64,000 bases of DNA from an uncultured Bacilli bacterium (GTDB lineage Bacteria > Bacillota_I > Bacilli_A > RF39 > UBA660). This document shows, piece by piece, positions 47,013 through 54,836 of this stretch (within the stretch, counting starts at the first letter, position 1; each line of letters starts with the position of its first letter). The position numbers and the translations under genes are program-made. Under the pieces are notes generated by a model. The model ran no database searches, was not told the origin of the DNA, and saw only the letters and a list, made by a program, of their open reading frames with translations. Location of the stretch: assembly GCA_910585045.1 (NCBI GenBank), contig CAJUCD010000007.1, positions 25,413-89,412 on the forward strand. The letters are read 5' to 3'.

Positions 47013-47086
47013 TGGTTGCGGGAGATGGAATTGAACCACCATTACCAGCTAACGACACTGATATGCTACCTTTGCACTATCCCGCG
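47013..47086 (-). tRNA. Phage initiator-type tRNA, anticodon CGU
   Basis: 74 nt with CCA encoded. The acceptor arm starts CGCGGGA and ends TCCCGCAACCA: C1xA72 mismatch, G2:C71, C3:G70 and G4:C69, the exact set that marks bacterial initiator tRNA for formylation. D arm GTGC/GCAT, T arm GGTGG/CCATC with loop TTCAATT. The anticodon loop GTCGTTA has U33 and anticodon CGU, complementary to ACG. The anticodon stem lacks the three G:C pairs of classical initiators and pair 11:24 is U:A, so it is diverged. It lies after a terminator and just before terS. Confidence 0.85.
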
Positions 47087-47093
47087 ATATAAA

Positions 47094-47120
47094 CAAAAAA
47101 GATACAGATTTAACTGTATC
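47094..47120 (-). terminator. Terminator after the late regulator
   Basis: GATACAG/CTGTATC stem, six-base loop, six T on the minus strand. It separates the regulator gene from the tRNA and late operon, and could be the site acted on by a late antiterminator. Confidence 0.8.
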
Positions 47121-47171
47121 AATATCAGGGCTTAATATAAAACATTATATAAATATTTCATATTATACACA

Positions 47172-47597
47172 TTATACATCATCGGAGTTTGACATAGTAT
47201 GACATTCGTTATAAATTCTAATTACTTGTCTACTTGAATAATGAACTAACCAAGCAATATCATTCCATTTAAAGTGCATCTTGTCTCTATATATAACTAT
47301 CATTTCTTCAACTGGTTTTGTTCTAGCGTATTCTACTAAAATATTAATAGCAAGTTCTCGATATGAATTATATGCTTTTTTTATTTCATCTAAATTATTT
47401 AATAGTTCTTCTTCATTTATCATCATATTAAGCATAATATCACCCGAAGTCTTGCCTCCACTCACATTTAAGTCTTTGGGACGTATTGCTTGTAAACTAA
47501 CTCTAAATCTATTTTTATGTAGCATTACACATTTTATATCATATCTATTTCTTAAATCTTTCATATTTTTCAATACTTCATCTAAACTTAAATTCAT
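47172..47597 (-). CDS. Late transcription regulator (ArpU/RinA-like)
   Basis: 141 aa. Helical N-terminus and a C-terminal HTH with MHFKWNDIAWLVHYSSRQVIRIYN-type helices (WNDIAWLVHYSSRQVIRIYN). Proteins of this type switch on phage late genes. It lies directly before the late operon and its ATG has GGAGGAAAT upstream. Confidence 0.7.
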   Translation of the reverse strand: MNLSLDEVLKNMKDLRNRYDIKCVMLHKNRFRVSLQAIRPKDLNVSGGKTSGDIMLNMMINEEELLNNLDEIKKAYNSYRELAINILVEYARTKPVEEMIVIYRDKMHFKWNDIAWLVHYSSRQVIRIYNECHTMSNSDDV

Positions 47598-47607
47598 ATT
47601 TCCTCCT

Positions 47608-47790
47608 TTACTTAACTTTCTGTATTACCTCACCATTTAATTTCTTAGCTATTATATATGCTTCTTCTTTAGTAAATTTTTTGGCATATAATGGTCTAAG
47701 TAAAACTTCTCCTATCAAATCTAATCTATCCTTTTTTTTAATACTTATATAATTTACATATAAATCTCCTACTTTAATTATGTATTTCAA
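47608..47790 (-). CDS. Small phage protein
   Basis: 60 aa, basic, with LRPLYAKKFTKEEAYIIAKK in the C-terminal half. No family recognised. Its ATG overlaps the preceding stop by four bases. Confidence 0.5.
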   Translation of the reverse strand: MKYIIKVGDLYVNYISIKKKDRLDLIGEVLLRPLYAKKFTKEEAYIIAKKLNGEVIQKVK

Positions 47791-48122
47791 TTTTTATCAT
47801 CTTCTTTCATATATTTATCTATTATTTGTAGAATATCATCACAATTTGTAACAATTAAGCTTCCAAATTCTTTAGTGTTAACTTCAATAGCATTATTTTC
47901 GCAACATTCTCTTATTTTATTTAGTGCTTGTTTTAAATTAATATTTTCTTGCTGTATAGATAGTTTATTGTCTATATCATTAGCTAGAATTTTTTGAGTA
48001 TCTTTTATCCCCTCTGATAAATCTTCTTCAATTTCTTGTTGATGTATAAAATATTCTAGTCTTTGCATAGCACTCATTATTCGCAATTGATTTAATAATA
48101 TAGTCTTATTTTCCTTATCCAT
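47787..48122 (-). CDS. Coiled-coil phage protein
   Basis: 111 aa with a central heptad region (IQQENINLKQALNKIRECC). Its ribosome site AAAGGAGATAACA lies inside the KYKGDNN codons that end the preceding gene. Function unknown. Confidence 0.5.
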   Translation of the reverse strand: MDKENKTILLNQLRIMSAMQRLEYFIHQQEIEEDLSEGIKDTQKILANDIDNKLSIQQENINLKQALNKIRECCENNAIEVNTKEFGSLIVTNCDDILQIIDKYMKEDDKN

Positions 48123-48594
48123 TGTTATCTCCTTTGTATTTTTGTAAAATTTCTAAAAGTTCTTCATCTCCAATTACGACATGAAGTCTTGTATCTCCTG
48201 CTCCAGCCATATCGCATAGTTCTCCATAAATTTTAGAATATTCTCTATCATAATATTTCGTATTTTTTTTGATATATCTCATAGCCTCAGCAATAACTTC
48301 ATCTCTTTGTTTGAGTTGTTCTTTTAATTGTTGATTTTCTTGTTCAATATCATCTTGTTCTTTAAAATTATCTAATATTGATTCTATAATCTCAACAGGG
48401 ACAGTATCATATACATCCCAGCAATAATCTCTACTCGATTTATAATTGCCTTCTATATAAATCTGTTTTTGTTCATAAGCTTCTCTTACATACCCAGATA
48501 TATATCTATTACATAGTTCATTTGTTATTTTTCTATATTGTGGCAATTCTAATATCATTTGCTCTAGTGCTAACATACATTCTTCTTTGTTCAT
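48115..48594 (-). CDS. Coiled-coil phage protein
   Basis: 159 aa. Middle coiled coil with QENQQLKEQLKQRDEVIAEA, a segment that also occurs in the next gene upstream (34 identical bases). ATG at 48594 with AAAGGAGATAACA upstream. Ends KYKGDNNG over the next ribosome site. Function unknown. Confidence 0.55.
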   Translation of the reverse strand: MNKEECMLALEQMILELPQYRKITNELCNRYISGYVREAYEQKQIYIEGNYKSSRDYCWDVYDTVPVEIIESILDNFKEQDDIEQENQQLKEQLKQRDEVIAEAMRYIKKNTKYYDREYSKIYGELCDMAGAGDTRLHVVIGDEELLEILQKYKGDNNG

Positions 48595-49159
48595 TGTTAT
48601 CTCCTTTGTATTTGTTAAGAATATCAAAAACTTTTTTAGCTCTGTTTATAGCAATATTACAAATATCATAAGCATCTTGACTATCATTTTTACAAAAAAT
48701 TATTCCACGTTTTAATTCTTTGGCTGCTTCAGCAATAACTTCATCTCTTTGTTTGAGTTGTTTACAAACATCTCTGTATCTAAATTTATAACTATCTCTT
48801 TTCTCTTGAACACTCTTAAGTCTACGTTTCAACTCTTTGTTGTTGTTTCTAATTTGAGTATTATCATTTTTTAGATGCTGATTTTCTTTTCTTGTAACAT
48901 TAATCCATTGAAGTACACAAAAAGCATCTAAAAATTGAGTTCCTTCTAAATTATTAATACTTTCTTTTAATCCTTTATCACCTAATTTAACAAATTCTTT
49001 AAAGTCATCTTTTTCTTTATCTAATTCTTCTTTTAGTTGTTTATTTTCTTGTTGTAATTTTTCAATATAAGCATTTACTTCTTTTAATTCTTCTACATTA
49101 AGATTATCCCCCCAACATTCACTTAATTTCATTCTAGTTAAACATTTTGGCTCACTCAT
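48533..49159 (-). CDS. Coiled-coil phage protein
   Basis: 208 aa, mostly coiled coil (about 20-140), sharing LKQRDEVIAEA and KYKGDNN with its downstream neighbour. It overlaps that neighbour by 62 bases because its stop comes late. ATG at 49159 with GGAGTG upstream. Confidence 0.55.
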   Translation of the reverse strand: MSEPKCLTRMKLSECWGDNLNVEELKEVNAYIEKLQQENKQLKEELDKEKDDFKEFVKLGDKGLKESINNLEGTQFLDAFCVLQWINVTRKENQHLKNDNTQIRNNNKELKRRLKSVQEKRDSYKFRYRDVCKQLKQRDEVIAEAAKELKRGIIFCKNDSQDAYDICNIAINRAKKVFDILNKYKGDNNEQRRMYVSTRANDIRIATI

Positions 49160-49170
49160 ACTTATCACTC

Positions 49171-49326
49171 CTACTCATATATACTTTCAATTATAAAAAA
49201 TTCATTTTCTTCTAAAATAGTATTTAATAAAATCATAAAATTTTTTATTTCTTTTAATGTATTGTAAAATTCTACGTCTCCATATATTGTTTGAAATTTA
49301 ATTTTAATCGGTTTTATACTTGCCAC
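49171..49326 (-). CDS. Small phage protein
   Basis: 51 aa, GTG start with AAAGGA upstream. It begins inside the end of the preceding small gene. Contains TIYGDVEFYNTLKEIKNFM. Function unknown. Confidence 0.45.
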   Translation of the reverse strand: MASIKPIKIKFQTIYGDVEFYNTLKEIKNFMILLNTILEENEFFIIESIYE

Positions 49327-49474
49327 TCTTTATCCTTTCTAATATGTCTTGGTAAGCATCTATTAGACCACTTTCATAAGCACTGGACTCTTGTATTACT
49401 TTATCTCTAAATTCTTTATCTTTTTTGGTTTCTTTTATCTTATCTTCTAAATAATTTATTAAATCATATTTCAT
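49304..49474 (-). CDS. Small phage protein
   Basis: 56 aa, helical, with TAGGAG upstream of the ATG. SGLIDAYQDILERIKSGKY near the end. Function unknown. Confidence 0.5.
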   Translation of the reverse strand: MKYDLINYLEDKIKETKKDKEFRDKVIQESSAYESGLIDAYQDILERIKSGKYKTD

Positions 49475-49483
49475 ATATTACTC

Positions 49484-49741
49484 CTAATTCTTATCACTAT
49501 TTTTCAATATTTCTAAAGGGTATTCATAACATTTTTTAAGTATTTCATACTCTGTTTTAGTTGTAAGCCTTTCAGCGTTTTTAATACAATCTTTCATAAA
49601 TCTAATTACTTCTTTTACTTTCGCTTTATAATGTTCATTTTCTAAAGTTAAATCAAATATCAATTCATTAGCTTTCTTTTCTTTTTCTGTATCACCATGA
49701 AATTTTATTTTTTCTTTAGGTAACTTAATATATTTAGTCAT
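49484..49741 (-). CDS. Small phage protein
   Basis: 85 aa, helical, starting MTKYIKLPKEKIKFHGD. The ATG at 49741 has AAAAGG six bases upstream. Function unknown. Confidence 0.5.
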   Translation of the reverse strand: MTKYIKLPKEKIKFHGDTEKEKKANELIFDLTLENEHYKAKVKEVIRFMKDCIKNAERLTTKTEYEILKKCYEYPLEILKNSDKN

Positions 49742-49955
49742 TATTAACCTTTTCACGTTTCATCCTCCTTAATACTTCTTCATAAGCTTGCTTCTTACCT
49801 CGATAATAAGCCTTGTCTATATTTTTATCATATTTTGTATTATTGTATAAATCTTTTAAAACTATTATTGGTTCTTCTTTTTGGGTTTGTAATAATCTTT
49901 CTAGAGCATTTATAGATTCTGTTAAATAAAATATTAAGTTGTCTTTATTATTCAT
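49734..49955 (-). CDS. Small phage protein
   Basis: 73 aa, helical, with YYRGKKQAYEEVLRRM near the C-terminus, a pattern seen in several small phage early proteins. The start at 49955 overlaps the preceding stop by eight bases. Confidence 0.5.
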   Translation of the reverse strand: MNNKDNLIFYLTESINALERLLQTQKEEPIIVLKDLYNNTKYDKNIDKAYYRGKKQAYEEVLRRMKREKVNND

Positions 49956-50436
49956 TACTATCATCACTTTCATAAAAATCAAAAATATTGTCCGATTTTA
50001 CACTTATGCTTTTTATATAATTGTTCATTTTACTATTTTCTTCTTTACCAAATGGTACACAATTTTCTATTAGATAATTTAAAGTTTTGGCAAATTCTAT
50101 ATCCATCTTTCTACCTTTCCAAGCACCATTATTTGTATGAATATACCCGTTTTCATTTATTTCAAATTTAGGCTTATCTTCAAGGATTTCTATTTCTAAG
50201 AATAATGCTTGTTCTTCATTTGTGAATAAATAAGCAAATAAATACAAACCATCTTTATTTATATAATCATTAGCCTCTTTATCAAATTCATATTCACAAT
50301 ATTTATATAAAACTCTTTTAGGTGCTTCTTTTTTATATACTAAATTTAATAAATTAATTATCTTTATTTTCATTTCTTTCCACGAATTATTTTTCATAAT
50401 ATAATCAAGTAATTCTTTCAAATCTGCTGTAGTCAT
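49948..50436 (-). CDS. Hypothetical phage protein
   Basis: 162 aa, mixed fold, with EYEFDKEANDYINKDGLYLFAY. No family recognised. It precedes a chain of small overlapping genes. Confidence 0.5.
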   Translation of the reverse strand: MTTADLKELLDYIMKNNSWKEMKIKIINLLNLVYKKEAPKRVLYKYCEYEFDKEANDYINKDGLYLFAYLFTNEEQALFLEIEILEDKPKFEINENGYIHTNNGAWKGRKMDIEFAKTLNYLIENCVPFGKEENSKMNNYIKSISVKSDNIFDFYESDDSNE

Positions 50437-50466
50437 TTCACTCCTTTTTTCTAAAATAATACTTTT

Positions 50467-50679
50467 CTATTCATTTAATATCTCAAAATAAATAATTATA
50501 CTTATTGCTGCTATACCAATAATAGGCATTTTAAAAGATAGTATTATAATTAATGGAAATAAAGTTATAGCCCATAAAATTATAATTATTAAAAGTAGTG
50601 CTTTAAGATATATGTTATTTAAAACTATTTTATAAATAGCAGAAAAAGTATTTTGTATTTCTGTAAAGATTTTATTCAT
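50467..50679 (-). CDS. Small membrane phage protein
   Basis: 70 aa with two membrane segments (about 25-45 and 48-66). The ATG at 50679 has GGGGT upstream. Function unknown. Confidence 0.5.
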   Translation of the reverse strand: MNKIFTEIQNTFSAIYKIVLNNIYLKALLLIIIILWAITLFPLIIILSFKMPIIGIAAISIIIYFEILNE

Positions 50680-50680
50680 T

Positions 50681-50917
50681 CTACCCCAACTCTCCAAATA
50701 TATCTACTTGTTTATTTTCATAAGTATATAATTGACTTTCTAATTCTTTTATTCTCTTATTTTTTTCATTTATTATTAGCATATAGTGTTTGTCTTTACT
50801 CTTTAATGAGTTTTTAAGTAAATTATTATCAGATTTTAACATATCTCTTTCTGCTAGTAATTTATCGTAATTAGTTAATTTCTTAGCATCCTCTATTGTT
50901 AAGTATTCTTGGTTCAT
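50681..50917 (-). CDS. Coiled-coil phage protein
   Basis: 78 aa, nearly all coiled coil (LLAERDMLKSDNNLLKNSLK). Function unknown. Confidence 0.5.
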   Translation of the reverse strand: MNQEYLTIEDAKKLTNYDKLLAERDMLKSDNNLLKNSLKSKDKHYMLIINEKNKRIKELESQLYTYENKQVDIFGELG

Positions 50918-50927
50918 ATTTAATCTC

Positions 50928-51470
50928 CTAAATCCACAAAATCTTATTTTTTAAATTTGGTATGTTATAGCATATCCAGCAACAAGCTTTATTAAATCCG
51001 GTTGTGCATCCTAAAAACTTAATTCTTTTTTTAAATATAATAACTGAAAGTTCATCTACATGTTTTTCATACATTTCGCCTCTAGTTGGCGTTTCTAAAG
51101 TTGATAATGGTAAGAGCAAAGCAAACGACTTCACTTTATGTTCTTCTACTAATTTAAAAGTTCTTTCGACTATTTTATTTTGTAATCCAAATGGTGGATT
51201 ACTTATTAATAATTCACATTTTTGTGGTGGCTCTGTTTGAAAAAAATCATTACCTAAATCGTCAAAAATGTGTGTAGCTTTATATTTAAGTTTCAATTCA
51301 TCTGCTTTTAATTTAAACTCGCTATCATAATTATTAAATGGAAACCATATATTGTTAAATGATTTTATATCAATTAAGCTGTAAATATCTTCAACCACAT
51401 ACCTTGGAGTAGCAACATGATCTTTATTGGTAAACTTATCTTCTTCGTATATCATGTTTAACTGTGTCAT
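50928..51470 (-). CDS. DNA adenine methyltransferase-like protein
   Basis: 180 aa. The catalytic NPPF of amino-methyltransferases is in LLISNPPFGLQNKI (about 87-100), with an acidic FDDLG strand before it. It is shorter than most methylases and lacks a clear SAM-binding FxGxG, so it may be a minimal or inactive form. It might modify phage DNA. Confidence 0.6.
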   Translation of the reverse strand: MTQLNMIYEEDKFTNKDHVATPRYVVEDIYSLIDIKSFNNIWFPFNNYDSEFKLKADELKLKYKATHIFDDLGNDFFQTEPPQKCELLISNPPFGLQNKIVERTFKLVEEHKVKSFALLLPLSTLETPTRGEMYEKHVDELSVIIFKKRIKFLGCTTGFNKACCWICYNIPNLKNKILWI

Positions 51471-51478
51471 AGTACCTC

Positions 51479-51862
51479 TTAAAATGGAAGCATATCATCA
51501 CAAATAACCACTTCCTCACCAAAATCTATAAAGGGGTCTGATTGCTCATTCTTAACCATATTATCCACAGTTTGCGATATATCTGATTCACTAGCTTTAT
51601 TATTATCATCTATTATTTCAAATTCAGTTACAACTATACAAGGAATACTTTTCCTATCTATTAAATCAAAGGATAAAAAAGATGATTTAATATTGATTTT
51701 AGTTTGATTCTCAAGCGTTACGCCTTTTTTGAACTTACATCTTATATATCCATTTATCCATTCTCCTGTTTGTGATTTTTTGGACATTCCTATTTTGTAA
51801 TAAGAATATCCATTATAATCATTTCTAAATAATACACAAGGACGTTCTATTGTTAAATTCAT
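51479..51862 (-). CDS. SSB-like single-stranded DNA-binding protein
   Basis: 127 aa. A beta-rich N-terminal domain (about 1-85) is followed by an acidic tail ending DDMLPF, which resembles the SSB tip that recruits repair proteins. Its ribosome site AGGAGG lies in the repeat shared by the two variable-protein genes. The OB fold is inferred from length and tail. Confidence 0.6.
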   Translation of the reverse strand: MNLTIERPCVLFRNDYNGYSYYKIGMSKKSQTGEWINGYIRCKFKKGVTLENQTKINIKSSFLSFDLIDRKSIPCIVVTEFEIIDDNNKASESDISQTVDNMVKNEQSDPFIDFGEEVVICDDMLPF

Positions 51863-51869
51863 TTTTTCG

Positions 51870-52021
51870 CCTCCTAAACAAAATCATTAGAGATTTTGAA
51901 GTTGTAACAGTTCGCTAGTTCTCAGTGTTATTACTGGGCGCACACCATACGTGTCGTCCACGCTCCAGTTGTTGAGGTGGCCATACGCATCCACATAGAA
52001 CACGAAAGCGTAAGCGCAATC
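51870..52021 (-). repeat. Variable repeat A (DGR-like)
   Basis: 152 bases aligned without gaps to 55498-55649. The first 78 (51870-51947: stop codon, 3' end of the coding region and next ribosome site) are identical; the other 74 differ at 17 places, almost all changing an amino acid. It is richer in G and C than its surroundings. Confidence 0.75.
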
Positions 52022-52495
52022 TGCGCTTGAAGCATAACTGCTTGTCATTGTCCAATATGTTTTTCCACATTCCCTTTGGTCTATTGATAAAGGTTCTATT
52101 TCTCTTAAAGTCGGTATTCTAACTAATGAATCAACGTATTTATCTTCATCATAATTAGTTCTCATTTTGACTAATTTTGATTTATCTAATTTGTTAATAA
52201 AACATTCTTCTAAATATTCTTTGACATTGCTTTTTGAATAATCATTTGAATTATTGTCAGAGTAAGTAATTGGTTCAAATACTTCTTTTGACATTAAAAC
52301 TACTTTTTGCTCATTTTCTATAGTTTTAATAACTATCCAATCAAAGTTACACCAGTTAACATCATCTCCTACTTCATAAGTGCCTTTTTCTAATTTTTTT
52401 AATTTAGTTTCTAAGCTTAAATAATTTTTATCAAAGTCTTTCTTAAGATTTTCCATTTCATTTTTAACTTCTTTTATTTTTTTATCTTTATTCAT
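51887..52495 (-). CDS. C-type-lectin-like (DUF6273-type) protein, variable C-terminus A
   Basis: 202 aa. A short coiled coil (about 5-35), then GTYEVGDDVNWCNFDWIVIK, YWTMTSS and a final GVRPVITL block, as in DUF6273/FGE-like lectin-fold domains. The C-terminal 50 residues are nearly the same as in the 55515-56138 protein except at scattered surface-type positions (AFVFYVDAYGHLNNW). This resembles a diversity-generating retroelement target. No reverse transcriptase is in the window. Confidence 0.7.
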   Translation of the reverse strand: MNKDKKIKEVKNEMENLKKDFDKNYLSLETKLKKLEKGTYEVGDDVNWCNFDWIVIKTIENEQKVVLMSKEVFEPITYSDNNSNDYSKSNVKEYLEECFINKLDKSKLVKMRTNYDEDKYVDSLVRIPTLREIEPLSIDQRECGKTYWTMTSSYASSADCAYAFVFYVDAYGHLNNWSVDDTYGVRPVITLRTSELLQLQNL

Positions 52496-52508
52496 TACTA
52501 TCCTCTTT

Positions 52509-52736
52509 CTAATTTTTTATTAATTTATAAACTGCTATTGTTGTAATATCACCATACAAAGTTTTTACTTTTTTATATTCGCTTTTGATGTTATAATCTT
52601 CATTTCTTAATAGGTAAATATATTGACTAATTCTTGTACAGTGATAGTTTTGTATAGCTTCCCAGCTTGTTATACTGCCATTTTTTTGTAAATGTTCTAA
52701 AATGCGTTCTTTCATAGTTTTTTTAGTAGCCATACT
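52509..52736 (-). CDS. Winged-helix-like small phage protein
   Basis: 75 aa. MKERILEHLQKNGSITSWEA and a C-terminal beta wing fit a small winged-helix DNA-binding protein found in many Firmicute phages. The start at 52736 has GAGGT upstream. Confidence 0.6.
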   Translation of the reverse strand, partial: SMATKKTMKERILEHLQKNGSITSWEAIQNYHCTRISQYIYLLRNEDYNIKSEYKKVKTLYGDITTIAVYKLIKN

Positions 52737-52908
52737 CATACCTCGGGTCGTCATAATCCTCTAATAGTGGATTTTCTATTTTGTTAAGTTTATTTTTTAA
52801 ATACTTGACTTCTTCTAATAAATCATAAACAATGTCATTTATATCATTAAATTTTGCATTTAGTAGTTCTTCTGCTTCTTCTAATAGTTCTTTATCTACC
52901 TCTTCCAT
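52723..52908 (-). CDS. Small acidic phage protein
   Basis: 61 aa, very acidic helix (EEVDKELLEEAEELL). It overlaps the next gene. Function unknown. Confidence 0.5.
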   Translation of the reverse strand: MEEVDKELLEEAEELLNAKFNDINDIVYDLLEEVKYLKNKLNKIENPLLEDYDDPRYEYGY

Positions 52909-52921
52909 AATTTCTCCTTTT

Positions 52922-53254
52922 TTAATTTTTAGCCAATCCCCATTCTTTATCTATTTGAAATTGTAATATTTTAATTTGCAATTTTATTGCATTTATACTT
53001 TCTTGGTTAGCTTTATAAATCGCTTCTGCATAATCTCTTTCTTTTCTTAAAGCTGCTACTTTTTCAATTCCATAGCATATTTTATCAATAAGAGTAACTG
53101 GCATTTTGTCTTCTTTTAATTTTAGACTTTCTTGTGCCAACGCAATTTTATATTCATTTTCTGCATCGGCAAGTTTTTTCCCTAAAAATGCAGAATGAGC
53201 TACTTTATTATCTAAATCTATACATTTCTGATTTAATTGATTAACTAAGTCCAT
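52922..53254 (-). CDS. Coiled-coil phage protein
   Basis: 110 aa, two long helices (HSAFLGKKLADAENEYKIAL, YAEAIYKANQESINAIK). Resembles small phage proteins of recombination modules but no function is known. Confidence 0.5.
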   Translation of the reverse strand: MDLVNQLNQKCIDLDNKVAHSAFLGKKLADAENEYKIALAQESLKLKEDKMPVTLIDKICYGIEKVAALRKERDYAEAIYKANQESINAIKLQIKILQFQIDKEWGLAKN

Positions 53255-53525
53255 TATTCTTGAAAGTTCCTTTATAAACTTTGATACACTTTTTAATACC
53301 TCTGTCTAAATCAGAATCTAATGGTTTAACGTTATAGTTCCTAGGATTTACTGTATAAATAATTCTTCCAGTTCTTGCCCAAAAGCTCATTACAACTTTA
53401 CCTGCAAACAATAAATTGATATGCCCTATTTCTTTCTTTTTAACTTCATAAGGTATGTTTTCTTTAGCTAATAATTCACAAGCATGTGTGCATCTATCAC
53501 ATGCTATTTTTTCATTATTCGTCAT
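53241..53525 (-). CDS. Hypothetical phage protein
   Basis: 94 aa. Four cysteines, with CDRCTHACELLAKENIPYEV at the start, could bind metal. It overlaps both neighbours by a few bases. Function unknown. Confidence 0.5.
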   Translation of the reverse strand: MTNNEKIACDRCTHACELLAKENIPYEVKKKEIGHINLLFAGKVVMSFWARTGRIIYTVNPRNYNVKPLDSDLDRGIKKCIKVYKGTFKNNGLS

Positions 53526-53941
53526 TCTGCATCCTCGTGATTCTTTTCATATTCTTTAATCTTTTCAGCTTTTTTCTTATTATATTCTTCTTTAAGTTCA
53601 TCATAAAACATATTAATTATTTCATCTTTTGAAAAGCTATCTGGTAAATAATAATTGCTAATAGAATTTTTTACCCAGTCTTCAAACTTAGTGCAATAAT
53701 AAGTTCCATTTTCTAACTTATTTACACTCATACTACCACCAGTTATCACTTTATCTCGTAAAGCATCTTTTCCAAATTCTATTATTTTTTTATTTAGTTC
53801 TGTAAGTTCTATTTTGTTTTCCACTTTTTCGCAACAAATATTTTCTTTATTAAATTTACTTTCTAAATATTCATTTCTGATTTTTAAATCTACATTTTCA
53901 TCAAATATATTATTTATTTCTGTTATTATTGTATTTCTCAT
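53522..53941 (-). CDS. Hypothetical phage protein
   Basis: 139 aa, helical, with a Lys/Glu-rich tail. Overlaps the exonuclease gene by four bases, so it belongs to the recombination module. Function unknown. Confidence 0.5.
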   Translation of the reverse strand: MRNTIITEINNIFDENVDLKIRNEYLESKFNKENICCEKVENKIELTELNKKIIEFGKDALRDKVITGGSMSVNKLENGTYYCTKFEDWVKNSISNYYLPDSFSKDEIINMFYDELKEEYNKKKAEKIKEYEKNHEDAE

Positions 53942-54522
53942 TTTTCTACCTCTTTTCTACTTTCTTCAAATTCTTTTAAAACTCTTAATAACTCACTTAT
54001 AGACTTTCTTTCAATTTCTACAAGTTCTCCATAACCTTTTTTTGGTAGCCATATTGCATATAGCTTTTCAAATTTATTTCCATACATATTCATAAAAGCT
54101 AATTCATAAAAACTTAATTGCCAAGATAAATATTCTTTATCTAGTTGTGCTGTTGTTTTAATATCACACAAACTTAATACATCATTAATTGTTGCTATCA
54201 TATCAAACCGTCCTGCGTATATATCTTTGTAATTTATCATTTGTTCTTGAACTTGTACTTTAATATTAAATCTATCTTTTAGTCTTAAATATTGTTTTAT
54301 GCTAAATTCTTGATTCAAGTCTAAATCTGGCATTGGTTTACTTTGTTCTAAAAACTCTATAGCTTCGTGTACTTTTGAACCATATTCAGCTTTTTTATGA
54401 AGTGTTTTTATATCTACATTTTTATATTTATTAGGAAAGATGAAGTGAAGTATTTCACTTACACTTGGAATAATCACTCCATCGTATAAATAAATATGTT
54501 CTTCTTCTAAAAATTCAATCAT
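53938..54522 (-). CDS. PD-(D/E)XK recombination exonuclease (YqaJ/Cas4-like)
   Basis: 194 aa. GSKVHEAIEFL (about 49-59), then AGRFDMIATI and CDIKTTAQLDKEY (about 100-125) form the D-x(n)-(D)IK core, followed by WQLSFYELAF. Such enzymes chew one strand to make a substrate for the ERF annealing protein encoded two genes upstream. Confidence 0.75.
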   Translation of the reverse strand: MIEFLEEEHIYLYDGVIIPSVSEILHFIFPNKYKNVDIKTLHKKAEYGSKVHEAIEFLEQSKPMPDLDLNQEFSIKQYLRLKDRFNIKVQVQEQMINYKDIYAGRFDMIATINDVLSLCDIKTTAQLDKEYLSWQLSFYELAFMNMYGNKFEKLYAIWLPKKGYGELVEIERKSISELLRVLKEFEESRKEVEK

Positions 54523-54836
54523 GCTAGAACTTTCACTATTACAGAACTAGCTACAGGTGATGTTTTAGAATACTCTTCATAAATATCTGGCAGATCTTCT
54601 TTTAATTTTTTGCTATCTAAAGAAGTTCTTGTAGTCCCTTTTCGATATTCGAATACTAAACCTCCTGCTGTTATGTTTGGTTTTCCAGTTGCTTCCATGA
54701 AATCTTTTGCACTTTGTTTTATTTCTTTATCAGCTAGTTCGATATACTCTTTTAATGCTAAGAATTGTCTGTATTTTTCTACATACTCTTCGTTTACTAT
54801 AAAATTTTCGTTTTCAATTTTAACTAACTCATTCAT
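54519..54836 (-). CDS. Phage recombination-module protein
   Basis: 105 aa. An N-terminal coiled coil and GKPNITAGGLVFEYRKGTTR. This small protein is regularly found between ERF/RecT and exonuclease genes in Firmicute phages; its role is not known. Overlaps both neighbours. Confidence 0.55.
   Translation of the reverse strand: MNELVKIENENFIVNEEYVEKYRQFLALKEYIELADKEIKQSAKDFMEATGKPNITAGGLVFEYRKGTTRTSLDSKKLKEDLPDIYEEYSKTSPVASSVIVKVLA

Noticed and set aside
46896..47135. 79-codon plus-strand frame over the tRNA
   Set aside because: It is a frame running across the antisense of the tRNA, has no ribosome site and is not protein-like.
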